From Butyrivibrio sp. INlla18 (GTDB taxonomy: Bacteria; Bacillota; Clostridia; Lachnospirales; Lachnospiraceae), in NCBI RefSeq assembly GCF_900103635.1, contig NZ_FMXK01000013.1:1-64000 (forward strand): DNA of 64,000 nucleotides, written 5' to 3'. How positions within the stretch are numbered: the first letter of the stretch is position 1; each line of letters begins with the position of its first letter. Below, piece by piece: positions 50,711 to 58,107 of the stretch. The position numbers were made by a program, and so were the translations under genes. The notes under the pieces were generated by a model that ran no database searches, was not told the DNA's origin, and worked only from the letters and a program-made list of their open reading frames with translations.

Positions 50711-52213
50711 TTATAAAGTAACGCCCCTCTTCCAGATAGCCATATCATGGAATCCTGCAATTTCACTCTTAAGCTTTTCACCAGAAGCTGTCCTTAAGAT
50801 CTTGTCATAAAGCTCATCAGTAAGCTCCTCAAAGCTCTTGCCCTCAAGGATCTGACCAGCTCTAAAATCTATCCAGTTGCTCTTTTTGTCAGCGATCACA
50901 TTATTACTAGCAATCTTCATAGTAGGCACTGGACATGCAAATGGAGTTCCTCTTCCCGTTGTGAAAAGAACTATCTGTGCCCCGGAAGAAGCCAGAGCCG
51001 TTGCAGCACAAAGGTCATTACCCGGTGCACATAAAAGGTTAAGGCCCTTTTCATCTGTTCTCTCGCCGTATTCAAGAACCTTCATAACTGGATAATCTCC
51101 AGATTTCTGGGTACAACCAAGAGACTTATCTTCTAAAGTTGTAATACCGCCAGCCTTGTTTCCAGGAGATGGATTTTCATAGATAGGCTCTCCTTGCTTA
51201 GTAAAATACTCTTTGAAACCGTTGATCATATTGACTGTATCGTTAAAAGTAGCTTCATCCTTACATCTGTTCATAAGGATAGTCTCTGCGCCAAACATCT
51301 CAGGCACTTCTGTCAGAATAGATGTGCCGCCATTTTCAATGATCCTATCAGAGATTCTACCAACAAGTGGATTAGCTGTTATACCTGAAAAGCCGTCACT
51401 TCCGCCGCATTTAAGACCGATGATAAGGTTAGAAGCACTAACTGTCTCTCTCTTATCATTTGAAGCTACATCAATGATCTCTTTAAGCAAATTAAGACCA
51501 TCTTCCATTTCATCATCAGATTCCTGGCAAACAAGGAACTTAACCCTTGATTCATCCACCTTACCAATGTAAGGCTTTAAGACATCAATATTACTATTCT
51601 CACAGCCAAGTCCTAGAACCAGAACGCCCCCTGCATTTGGATGGTTTACAAGATCTGACAAAATGGTCCTTGTATGCTCCTGATCATCGCCAGTCTGAGA
51701 GCAACCATAGTTGTGAGTAAAAGCTACAACTTCATCAATGCTACCCTTAACATAGGAATTTGCTACCTTAGCAAGAGCTGTAGCTATGTTATTAACGCAG
51801 CCAACAGTAGGTATGATCCAGACTTCATTTCTGATACCAACCTTACCATTTGCCCTTACAAAGCCCTCAAAGGTGCTGTTTTTGGAGCCCATACGAGATA
51901 GCTTTGCTGAAATATCATCAGCATCTGGCTCATATTTATAATCTAAGATTCCCTCAAGATTAGTCTTGATATCATGAGTGTGAACCCAGCTTCCAGTCTT
52001 AATGTCATTTATAGCATGTCCAATTGCATAGCCATATTTTATGACATTCTCATTTTCTGAAATGTCTCTAATGGCAACCTTATGACCAGCATTAACATCT
52101 TCTAAAAGAATAATTTCCTTCCCAGAAGAAAGTGAGATTTTTTCTCCCTTTGTCATAGGTTCAAGGCAAACTACCACGTTATCCTCTGGATGGATCTGCA
52201 AAAATCTACTCAT
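50711..52213 (-). CDS. uxaA: Altronate dehydratase UxaA
   Basis: It dehydrates D-altronate to 2-keto-3-deoxygluconate in galacturonate breakdown. The 500-residue protein has an N-terminal SAF domain (about 1-95: VVCLEPMTKGEKI and GHKVAIRDI) and the main domain with EVWIIPTVGCVN, HNYGCSQ, GLGCENSN, GLKCGGSDGFSG, and ETAN-like metal-site sequences. Full-length UxaA is about 495 residues. A near-consensus promoter and a perfect LacI/CcpA-type site lie just upstream. It is divergent from uxaC. Confidence 0.94.
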   Translation of the reverse strand: MSRFLQIHPEDNVVVCLEPMTKGEKISLSSGKEIILLEDVNAGHKVAIRDISENENVIKYGYAIGHAINDIKTGSWVHTHDIKTNLEGILDYKYEPDADDISAKLSRMGSKNSTFEGFVRANGKVGIRNEVWIIPTVGCVNNIATALAKVANSYVKGSIDEVVAFTHNYGCSQTGDDQEHTRTILSDLVNHPNAGGVLVLGLGCENSNIDVLKPYIGKVDESRVKFLVCQESDDEMEDGLNLLKEIIDVASNDKRETVSASNLIIGLKCGGSDGFSGITANPLVGRISDRIIENGGTSILTEVPEMFGAETILMNRCKDEATFNDTVNMINGFKEYFTKQGEPIYENPSPGNKAGGITTLEDKSLGCTQKSGDYPVMKVLEYGERTDEKGLNLLCAPGNDLCAATALASSGAQIVLFTTGRGTPFACPVPTMKIASNNVIADKKSNWIDFRAGQILEGKSFEELTDELYDKILRTASGEKLKSEIAGFHDMAIWKRGVTL

Positions 52214-52237
52214 AATTTCAAGCCTTTCTCATAATCA

Positions 52238-52253
52238 ATGTAAGCGTTTACAT
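52238..52253. promoter_or_regulatory. LacI/CcpA-type operator over the uxaA start point
   Basis: ATGTAAGCGTTTACAT matches the cre consensus WTGNAARCGNWWWCAW at all positions and is also a typical LacI-family operator. It starts five bases after the uxaA -10 box and covers the expected start point, so it should repress. The binder could be the regulator at 53827-54852, CcpA, or both. Confidence 0.7.
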
Positions 52254-52257
52254 TAAA

Positions 52258-52286
52258 ATCATATCTTCATTAAATCCTAGAGTCAA
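52258..52286 (-). promoter_or_regulatory. Promoter of uxaA
   Basis: On the minus strand TTGACT (52286-52281) and TATGAT (52263-52258) are 17 bases apart. Transcription would start near 52251, inside the operator. Confidence 0.7.
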
Positions 52287-52299
52287 CAAATTTTTGCTA

Positions 52300-52328
52300 T
52301 TGTAAAGAGAAATCGGCTTTTGTATAAT
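52300..52328 (+). promoter_or_regulatory. Promoter of uxaC-lacI
   Basis: TTGTAA (52300-52305) and TATAAT (52323-52328) are 17 bases apart. Transcription should begin near 52335. Confidence 0.65.
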
Positions 52329-52342
52329 TTAGAGGATAAAAT

Positions 52343-52358
52343 ATGAAAATGCTTACAT
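52343..52358. promoter_or_regulatory. Second LacI/CcpA-type operator, downstream of the uxaC start point
   Basis: ATGAAAATGCTTACAT shares 11-12 of 16 bases with the site at 52238-52253 and has one mismatch to the cre consensus. It lies about 8-24 bases after the start point, where it would block elongation. Confidence 0.55.
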
Positions 52359-52401
52359 TTTTGTAAAGCCAAATAAAATCAATATTGTTGGAGGGTTCAT
52401 A

Positions 52402-53820
52402 ATGAAGAAATTTATGGATGCAGATTTCCTTCTGCAGTCAGACGCAGCTAAGACAATCTATCATGACTACGCTGAGAATATGCCTATTCTCGACTACCAC
52501 TGTCACATCAGCCCAAAGGAAATTGCTGAGGACAGACACTTTGAGAACATCGCTCAGGTATGGCTTGGTGGCGATCACTACAAGTGGCGTCTCATGCGTG
52601 CTTTTGGTGTTGATGAGAAGTACATCACAGGCGATGCTTCTGACAAGGACAAGTTCCTTATGTTTGCTAAGTGCCTTGGTAAGGCTGTTGGTAACCCACT
52701 CTATCACTGGGCACACCTTGAGCTTCGTAAGTACTTCGGTTACGACGGAGTTTTAAATGAAAAGACTGCTGAAGAAGTTTATGACCTTTGCAACAAGGTT
52801 CTTCAGGCTCCAGATATGGGCGCAAGAAAGCTCATCAAGATGTCAGATGTAACACTTATCTGCACAACAGATGATCCTATCGACACTCTTGAGTGGCATG
52901 ACAAGATCAAGGCTGACTCATCATTCGATGTTAAGGTTCTTCCAGCTTGGAGACCTGATAAGGCAATGAACATCACAAAGCCTGACTTTGTAGATTATAT
53001 TGGTAAACTCTCAGAAGTTAGCGGCGTTAAGATCTCTTCTTTCAAGGATCTTAAGGAAGCTCTCAAGATTCGTCTTGATTACTTTGGAACAAAGGGCTGC
53101 AACGTAACAGACCACGCTCTTGAGTATGTTATGTACCGCCCTGCTACTGATGATGAAGTTGAAGCTATCTTTGCTAAGAGAATCAAAGGTGAGACTGTTT
53201 CTTATGAAGAGAGCCTTAAATTCCAGACAGCATTCATGCTCTTTGAAGGCGCTGAGATTGCAAAGCGTGACTGGGTAATGCAGCTTCACTTTGGTTGCAA
53301 GCGTGATAATAACACAGCTATGTATGAAAAGCTTGGACCTGACACAGGATATGATACAATAGGAGCATACTATCCTATGGGTGAGCTTGCAGACTTCCTT
53401 GATGCACTTCAGAAGACAGGAAGCCTTCCAAAGACTATTCTTTATAGCCTTAACCCTAACGATAACAAGATCATCAACACAACACTTAATGCATTCAACG
53501 AAGGACCAGCAGTTGCCAAGATCCAGCAGGGAAGCGCTTGGTGGTTCAATGATACCAAGCTTGGTATGGAAGAACAGCTTCAGTGCGTAGCTGAATCAGG
53601 TAACCTCTCAGGTTTCGTAGGAATGCTCACAGACTCAAGAAGCTTCACATCCTATACAAGACATGACTACTTCCGCAGAATTCTTTGCAACTACCTTGGA
53701 AGCCTTGTAGATAACGGTGAATTCCCAGAGTCAGAAATTGACACACTTGGTAAGATCGCTGCTGATATTTCATACAACAACGCAGTAAGATATTTCAAAT
53801 TTCCTTTAGAGGTTAGATAA
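52402..53820 (+). CDS. uxaC: Glucuronate isomerase (uronate isomerase) UxaC
   Basis: It isomerises D-glucuronate to fructuronate and D-galacturonate to tagaturonate, the first intracellular step of uronate catabolism. The 472-residue TIM-barrel protein has NMPILDYHCHISPKEIA near the start (metal-binding His-x-His) and CTTDDPIDTLEWH, LPAWRPDKAMN, and WVMQLHFGCKRDNN, all typical of the family. GGAGGG precedes ATG 52402. It forms an operon with lacI (six bases apart) and is divergent from uxaA. The reductase (uxaB or uxuB) needed to link UxaC to UxaA is not in this window. Confidence 0.96.
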   Translation: MKKFMDADFLLQSDAAKTIYHDYAENMPILDYHCHISPKEIAEDRHFENIAQVWLGGDHYKWRLMRAFGVDEKYITGDASDKDKFLMFAKCLGKAVGNPLYHWAHLELRKYFGYDGVLNEKTAEEVYDLCNKVLQAPDMGARKLIKMSDVTLICTTDDPIDTLEWHDKIKADSSFDVKVLPAWRPDKAMNITKPDFVDYIGKLSEVSGVKISSFKDLKEALKIRLDYFGTKGCNVTDHALEYVMYRPATDDEVEAIFAKRIKGETVSYEESLKFQTAFMLFEGAEIAKRDWVMQLHFGCKRDNNTAMYEKLGPDTGYDTIGAYYPMGELADFLDALQKTGSLPKTILYSLNPNDNKIINTTLNAFNEGPAVAKIQQGSAWWFNDTKLGMEEQLQCVAESGNLSGFVGMLTDSRSFTSYTRHDYFRRILCNYLGSLVDNGEFPESEIDTLGKIAADISYNNAVRYFKFPLEVR

Positions 53821-53826
53821 AAACTT

Positions 53827-54852
53827 ATGAGCAACCAGATGACTATTTATGACATTTCCAAAAAGGCTGGCGTATCCATCGCTACTGTTTCAAGAGTATT
53901 AAACGGAAGCGCCAACGTTAAGCCTCGCACCCGTAAAAAGGTAATGGATATCATAGAACAATACGGCTACAAGCCAAATGCATTTGCAAGGGGCCTTGGT
54001 CTTAACTCAATGAAGACCATCGGAATCCTCTGCGCTGATGCTTCGGACCTTTATTTAGCCAAAGCTATCTACTATATCGAGCAGAGCCTTCGTGAAAACG
54101 GCTACCACTCTGTTCTATGCTGTACAGGCTATGAGATGGAATCAAGAAAAGAGTCCTTGAATCTCCTGTTATCACAGCACGTAGATAGCGTAGTCATGGT
54201 TGGTTCACACTTCATTATGAACAATCCTGAGGACAATCAGTACGTAAATGATGCCGCTGCATCAGTACCTATCATGCTCCTTAACGCTGATTATGATTGT
54301 CCAAATGTATACTGCACTCTCTGTGATGACCACAAAGCCACACAGGATGCAACCGAGAAACTCATAGCCGCTGGTTGTAAAAAGATACTATATCTCTACA
54401 ACAGTAACTCCTACAGCGGACTCAAGAAACTAGCTGGTTTCCAGAACGCACTCCTTACAAAAGACATTCCTCTAAAAAAGGAAATGCTGCAGTGCTTCCA
54501 TGGAAATCACGAAGACATCGATGGAGTAAAGAACTTCCTAAATGATCTTCACAGCAAAAAAGGCATTGAATTCGACGCTATCGTAACTAGCGAAGATTTC
54601 CTTGCAGTTGGTGCCATGAAATATGCTCGTGCCAACAAGATAAGTGTTCCAAAAGACCTTCAGATCGTAGGCTACAACAATTCAATCCTAGCCCACTGCT
54701 CTGAGCCGGCCATCTCTTCTATTGATAACCGTCTAGAAGACATGTGCCTGCAGCTTGTCAAAACACTTATTGGAGTTCTCACTCAAAACGAAATGCCACA
54801 AAAGACTATCTTTTCCGGCGAACTGATTGAGCGAGGCTCAACAAAATTATAA
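53827..54852 (+). CDS. LacI-family transcriptional regulator of uronate genes
   Basis: The 341-residue regulator has an N-terminal LacI HTH (TIYDISKKAGVSIATVSRVL, about 6-25, then hinge region) and a periplasmic-binding-like effector domain with VMVGSH and TSEDFLAVGAMKYA. It is the second gene of the uxaC operon and probably binds the two operators between uxaA and uxaC. The effector is likely a uronate or its intermediate. The ribosome site is weak; the ATG at 53839 is an alternative start. A terminator follows. Confidence 0.88.
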   Translation: MSNQMTIYDISKKAGVSIATVSRVLNGSANVKPRTRKKVMDIIEQYGYKPNAFARGLGLNSMKTIGILCADASDLYLAKAIYYIEQSLRENGYHSVLCCTGYEMESRKESLNLLLSQHVDSVVMVGSHFIMNNPEDNQYVNDAAASVPIMLLNADYDCPNVYCTLCDDHKATQDATEKLIAAGCKKILYLYNSNSYSGLKKLAGFQNALLTKDIPLKKEMLQCFHGNHEDIDGVKNFLNDLHSKKGIEFDAIVTSEDFLAVGAMKYARANKISVPKDLQIVGYNNSILAHCSEPAISSIDNRLEDMCLQLVKTLIGVLTQNEMPQKTIFSGELIERGSTKL

Positions 54853-54857
54853 AAAAT

Positions 54858-54893
54858 AGGTGCTAGCCCCTTTTTGGGACCGGCACCTTTTTT
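54858..54893 (+). terminator. Terminator after the LacI regulator gene
   Basis: AGGTGC (54858-54863) pairs with GCACCT (54883-54888) around an inner CCC/GGG stem, followed by a T-run to 54893. Confidence 0.82.
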
Positions 54894-54904
54894 AGTGTTG
54901 TTAG

Positions 54905-55984
54905 TTATGAATTTGTAATGATTCCACCGCCAAGAACAATATCGTCATCATAGAAAACACAAGACTGACCTGGTGTAGCTGCTCGTTGTGGCTCATCAAA
55001 AATAATAGTTGCGCCACCATCAGAAGTTGGAGTAACAGTACATGGCTGCTCTTTGTGACGATATCTAATCTTAGCTAAACATCTAAATTCAGACGTTGGC
55101 TTTTCACCAGTAATCCAATGGAAATCTCTAATAGTGAGTTCTCTCTTAAAGAGATCTTCATTATCACCTAATATAACTTGATTGTTAGGTACATCTAATT
55201 TTGTAACATACAATCTTTTTTCCGCTGGGATACCTAAACCGCGGCGCTGACCGATGGTATATCCGATGATGCCGTCGTGGGTTCCGAGGACGTTGCCGTC
55301 TCTATCTACGAAGTTACCCTTTGGGTAATCTTTTCCGCGGTAGCGTTTGATCATGCCAGCATAATCGCCGTCAGGTACAAAGCAGATGTCCTGGCTTTCT
55401 TTTTTATGAGAAGTTACAAAGCCCTGAGAATCTGCGATCTCTCTAACTTCATCCTTGGTATATTCCCCAAGAGGGAAAGCTGTGTGTGCAAGCTGCTCCT
55501 CAGTAAGATCATAGAGAACATAGCTCTGGTCTTTGGCAAGATTCTTGGCCTTTAATAGATAAAAATGTCCATCTCGCTCTTCTATCCTTGCGTAGTGACC
55601 AGTTACGATAACGTCATAGCCCATCTCTCTTCCCTTTTGATAAAGGGTATCAAACTTAAGATATTTGTTGCATCTGATACATGGGTTTGGTGTCTCCCCC
55701 ATCTCATAGCTACATACAAAAGGCTCAATGACTTTATCTCTAAACTCCGCCTCGTAGTGATAGATATTGTACTCAATACCTATCTTGTCGCAGACAGCTC
55801 TGGCATCCTGTGTATCATTAAGACTACAGCAGGTTCCAAAAAGGTCCTCGCCTATCATGTCATTTTCATATAGACGCATGGTGCATCCCATGCAATCATA
55901 TCCCTTGCTGGCCATAAGGTAAGCTGCGACGCTACTATCAACTCCGCCGCTCATGGCAACAAGCGCTTTTTTCTTTTCACTCAT
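54905..55984 (-). CDS. mnmA: tRNA-uridine 2-sulfurtransferase MnmA
   Basis: MnmA makes 2-thiouridine at position 34 of tRNAs for Lys, Glu and Gln. In the 359-residue protein the PP-loop SGGVDSS is at 12-18, NPCIRCNKYLKF carries one catalytic cysteine, QDICFV the other, and KDQSYVLYDL and GQRRGLGI follow. Length is normal. It follows cobQ by three bases and ends near the LacI terminator. Confidence 0.96.
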   Translation of the reverse strand: MSEKKKALVAMSGGVDSSVAAYLMASKGYDCMGCTMRLYENDMIGEDLFGTCCSLNDTQDARAVCDKIGIEYNIYHYEAEFRDKVIEPFVCSYEMGETPNPCIRCNKYLKFDTLYQKGREMGYDVIVTGHYARIEERDGHFYLLKAKNLAKDQSYVLYDLTEEQLAHTAFPLGEYTKDEVREIADSQGFVTSHKKESQDICFVPDGDYAGMIKRYRGKDYPKGNFVDRDGNVLGTHDGIIGYTIGQRRGLGIPAEKRLYVTKLDVPNNQVILGDNEDLFKRELTIRDFHWITGEKPTSEFRCLAKIRYRHKEQPCTVTPTSDGGATIIFDEPQRAATPGQSCVFYDDDIVLGGGIITNS

Positions 55985-55987
55985 TTC

Positions 55988-57442
55988 TTAATCCTTTATA
56001 GTGGCATCCCTTAGAATACCGTAAATCTTGTCCATATCAATATTAGCTCTTATGGTATCTGCTAGTATATCATATTGAGACTCTTTAAACTCAGAGTACG
56101 ACAATAAACTTATACTCTTTTTGCCAAGAATCTTCAAGATGTCCGCCGCAATTCCGCCCTCATCAAAGATTCCGTGGACGTAGGAAGCATACACGTTTGC
56201 GCCGTTACTGATAACAACATCAGTTACGCCGCTTTGTCCCATATGTATCTCGTAGCCCTTATATTCTTTATCCGTAATAGACTCAAATACTCCCTTAGGA
56301 AAAGAGATCCTACCTTCCCTCTGAACTGTGGTCTTTGAAGGACTCATCTTGGTATCTATATCAAGAAGCCCCATTCCTCTTATTTCAGACAAAAGACCTG
56401 ATTCCACCTTATCTTCATCTGAAATGGAATTTCCAAGCATCTGAAGACCGCCGCAGATTCCAAAGACAGGCTTAGTCTTAGAAAATCTAATAATCTCTCT
56501 TTCAAGACCAGATTCTCTGATATATTTAAGATCCTCAATAGTGTTCTTACTACCAGGAAGGATGATCATATCTGGATCACCAAGTTCGTAGACACTATCA
56601 ACGTACCTAACAGTTACTCCCTCCTGCATCTCGAAGGCACCAAGATCAGTAAAGTTGGATATTCTAGGATACCTGATGACCGCAATATCAATAAGGTCTC
56701 CAGTAGCTCTTTTACTATCAAACCTTGAAGTTAAGGAATCCTCATCATCAACCTTGATGTTCATGTAAGGAATAACGCCTACAGTCTCAATACCAAGCTT
56801 ATCTGTAATAAAATCAATTCCGCTATCAAGAAGAGACTTATCTCCTCTAAACTTGTTGATCACAAGTCCCTTTATCCTGTCTCTCTCAGAGGGCTGAAGC
56901 AGTTCCACAGTTCCATAGAGCTGGGCAAATACGCCGCCTCTATCGATGTCGCCAACAAGAAGAACAGGACTATCAACAAGCTCAGCCATGCCCATATTTA
57001 CAATGTCATTTTCACGAAGGTTGATCTCTGCTGGGCTGCCAGCACCTTCTATAACGATAATATCAGCATCTTCAAAAAGTTTACGAAAGGCATTTAAGAT
57101 ATCAGGAATCAAAGTCTTTTTGTAAGCAAAATAGTCCCTAGCCTTCATATTGCCACGGGCTACGCCGTTTACAATAACCTGGGAGCCTGCATCACTTGAT
57201 GGCTTAAGCAAAATAGGATTCATATAGACAGATGGCTTAACGCCAGCGCACTCCGCCTGCATGACCTGTGCCCTTCCCATTTCAAGACCGTCCTCAGTGA
57301 TATAGGAATTAAGCGCCATATTCTGGGACTTAAAGGGAACTGCCTTGTATCCGTCTTGTCTAAATATCCTGCAAAGTCCAGCAACTAAAAGACTCTTACC
57401 TGCGCCGGACATTGTGCCCTGAACCATGATAACCTTTGCCAT
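55988..57442 (-). CDS. cobQ: Cobyric acid synthase CobQ
   Basis: CobQ amidates four carboxylates of adenosylcobyrinate diamide in cobalamin synthesis. The 484-residue protein has an N-terminal BioD-like P-loop domain (GTMSGAGKS, 9-17) and a C-terminal class I glutamine amidotransferase domain with the nucleophile Cys in [11 protein letters not shown] and a catalytic His in [13 protein letters not shown] 57442 has GAGG eight bases upstream; the ORF opening at 57472 is within the preceding terminator. No other cobalamin gene is in the window. It is cotranscribed with mnmA. Confidence 0.94.
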   Translation of the reverse strand: MAKVIMVQGTMSGAGKSLLVAGLCRIFRQDGYKAVPFKSQNMALNSYITEDGLEMGRAQVMQAECAGVKPSVYMNPILLKPSSDAGSQVIVNGVARGNMKARDYFAYKKTLIPDILNAFRKLFEDADIIVIEGAGSPAEINLRENDIVNMGMAELVDSPVLLVGDIDRGGVFAQLYGTVELLQPSERDRIKGLVINKFRGDKSLLDSGIDFITDKLGIETVGVIPYMNIKVDDEDSLTSRFDSKRATGDLIDIAVIRYPRISNFTDLGAFEMQEGVTVRYVDSVYELGDPDMIILPGSKNTIEDLKYIRESGLEREIIRFSKTKPVFGICGGLQMLGNSISDEDKVESGLLSEIRGMGLLDIDTKMSPSKTTVQREGRISFPKGVFESITDKEYKGYEIHMGQSGVTDVVISNGANVYASYVHGIFDEGGIAADILKILGKKSISLLSYSEFKESQYDILADTIRANIDMDKIYGILRDATIKD

Positions 57443-57454
57443 AATCTTTACCTC

Positions 57455-57487
57455 AAAAATGCCCTTATACAATTAAGTATAAGGGCA
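57455..57487 (-). terminator. Terminator between mscL and cobQ
   Basis: A perfect 11-bp stem, TGCCCTTATAC (57460-57470) with GTATAAGGGCA (57477-57487), is followed on the minus strand by TTTTT. The cobQ ribosome site GAGG begins directly after the T-run, so it may act as an attenuator rather than only ending mscL. Confidence 0.82.
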
Positions 57488-57512
57488 TCACCATTCATAT
57501 TCTACCAAAAAC

Positions 57513-57998
57513 TTAATCAAGCTCTGATGTGCAGTGAGGACATCTTGTTGCTTCAATATTGATCTCACTCTTACAACGTGGGCAGATCTTGGTTGTTGCA
57601 GGTGCCTCAGCCTTTTCCTTGGCAAGCTTCTCGCTAAGCTTGTTCATGAACTTAACGATAAAGAAGATCACAAGAGCCATCAGGATAAAGTTGATGACAA
57701 CTGTAATAAAAGTTCCATAGTTAAGTGTTGCTGCTCCTGCCTCTTTGGCAGCGTCAAGTGTTGCATACTCTGAGCCATCAAGACTTACAAACATGTTGTT
57801 AAAGTCGATTCCCCCTGTAAGAAGGCTGATAACTGGCATGATAATGTCATCTACAAGTGATGAGATGATCTTCTGGAAAGCACCGCCAATGATAACACCA
57901 ACAGCCATATCCAGCACGTTGCCACGCATTATAAACTCACGAAATTCCCCTGCAAGGCCCTTTCCCTTGCCTGCTACTGCTTTAACCTTTTCTGTCAT
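57513..57998 (-). CDS. mscL: Large-conductance mechanosensitive channel MscL with C-terminal zinc ribbon
   Basis: MscL opens under membrane tension and releases solutes on osmotic downshock. The 161-residue protein has the N-terminal EFREFIMRGNVLDMAVGVIIGGAF, a periplasmic loop, a second helix (about 97-118), and a C-terminal extension with two CxxC pairs (C139, C142, C153, C156) forming a zinc ribbon. The extra ribbon explains the length above the usual 130-150. It is divergent from nothing and ends at the 57455-57487 hairpin. Zinc binding is inferred from spacing. Confidence 0.92.
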   Translation of the reverse strand: MTEKVKAVAGKGKGLAGEFREFIMRGNVLDMAVGVIIGGAFQKIISSLVDDIIMPVISLLTGGIDFNNMFVSLDGSEYATLDAAKEAGAATLNYGTFITVVINFILMALVIFFIVKFMNKLSEKLAKEKAEAPATTKICPRCKSEINIEATRCPHCTSELD

Positions 57999-58070
57999 AC
58001 CTGCTCTCCCTATATACGAAATAATTTTTCAGTATCTGAGAAAATTATAGCACACTCCCTCGAAAAATAA

Positions 58071-58091
58071 AGGCGGTGACTAGCACCGCCT
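58071..58091. terminator. Terminator after the solute-binding lipoprotein gene
   Basis: AGGCGGTG (58071-58078) pairs with CACCGCCT (58084-58091). On the minus strand TTTATTTTT follows. It lies in the gap between mscL and the lipoprotein gene. Confidence 0.78.
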
Positions 58092-58107
58092 ATACTTTTT
58101 TAAATAC

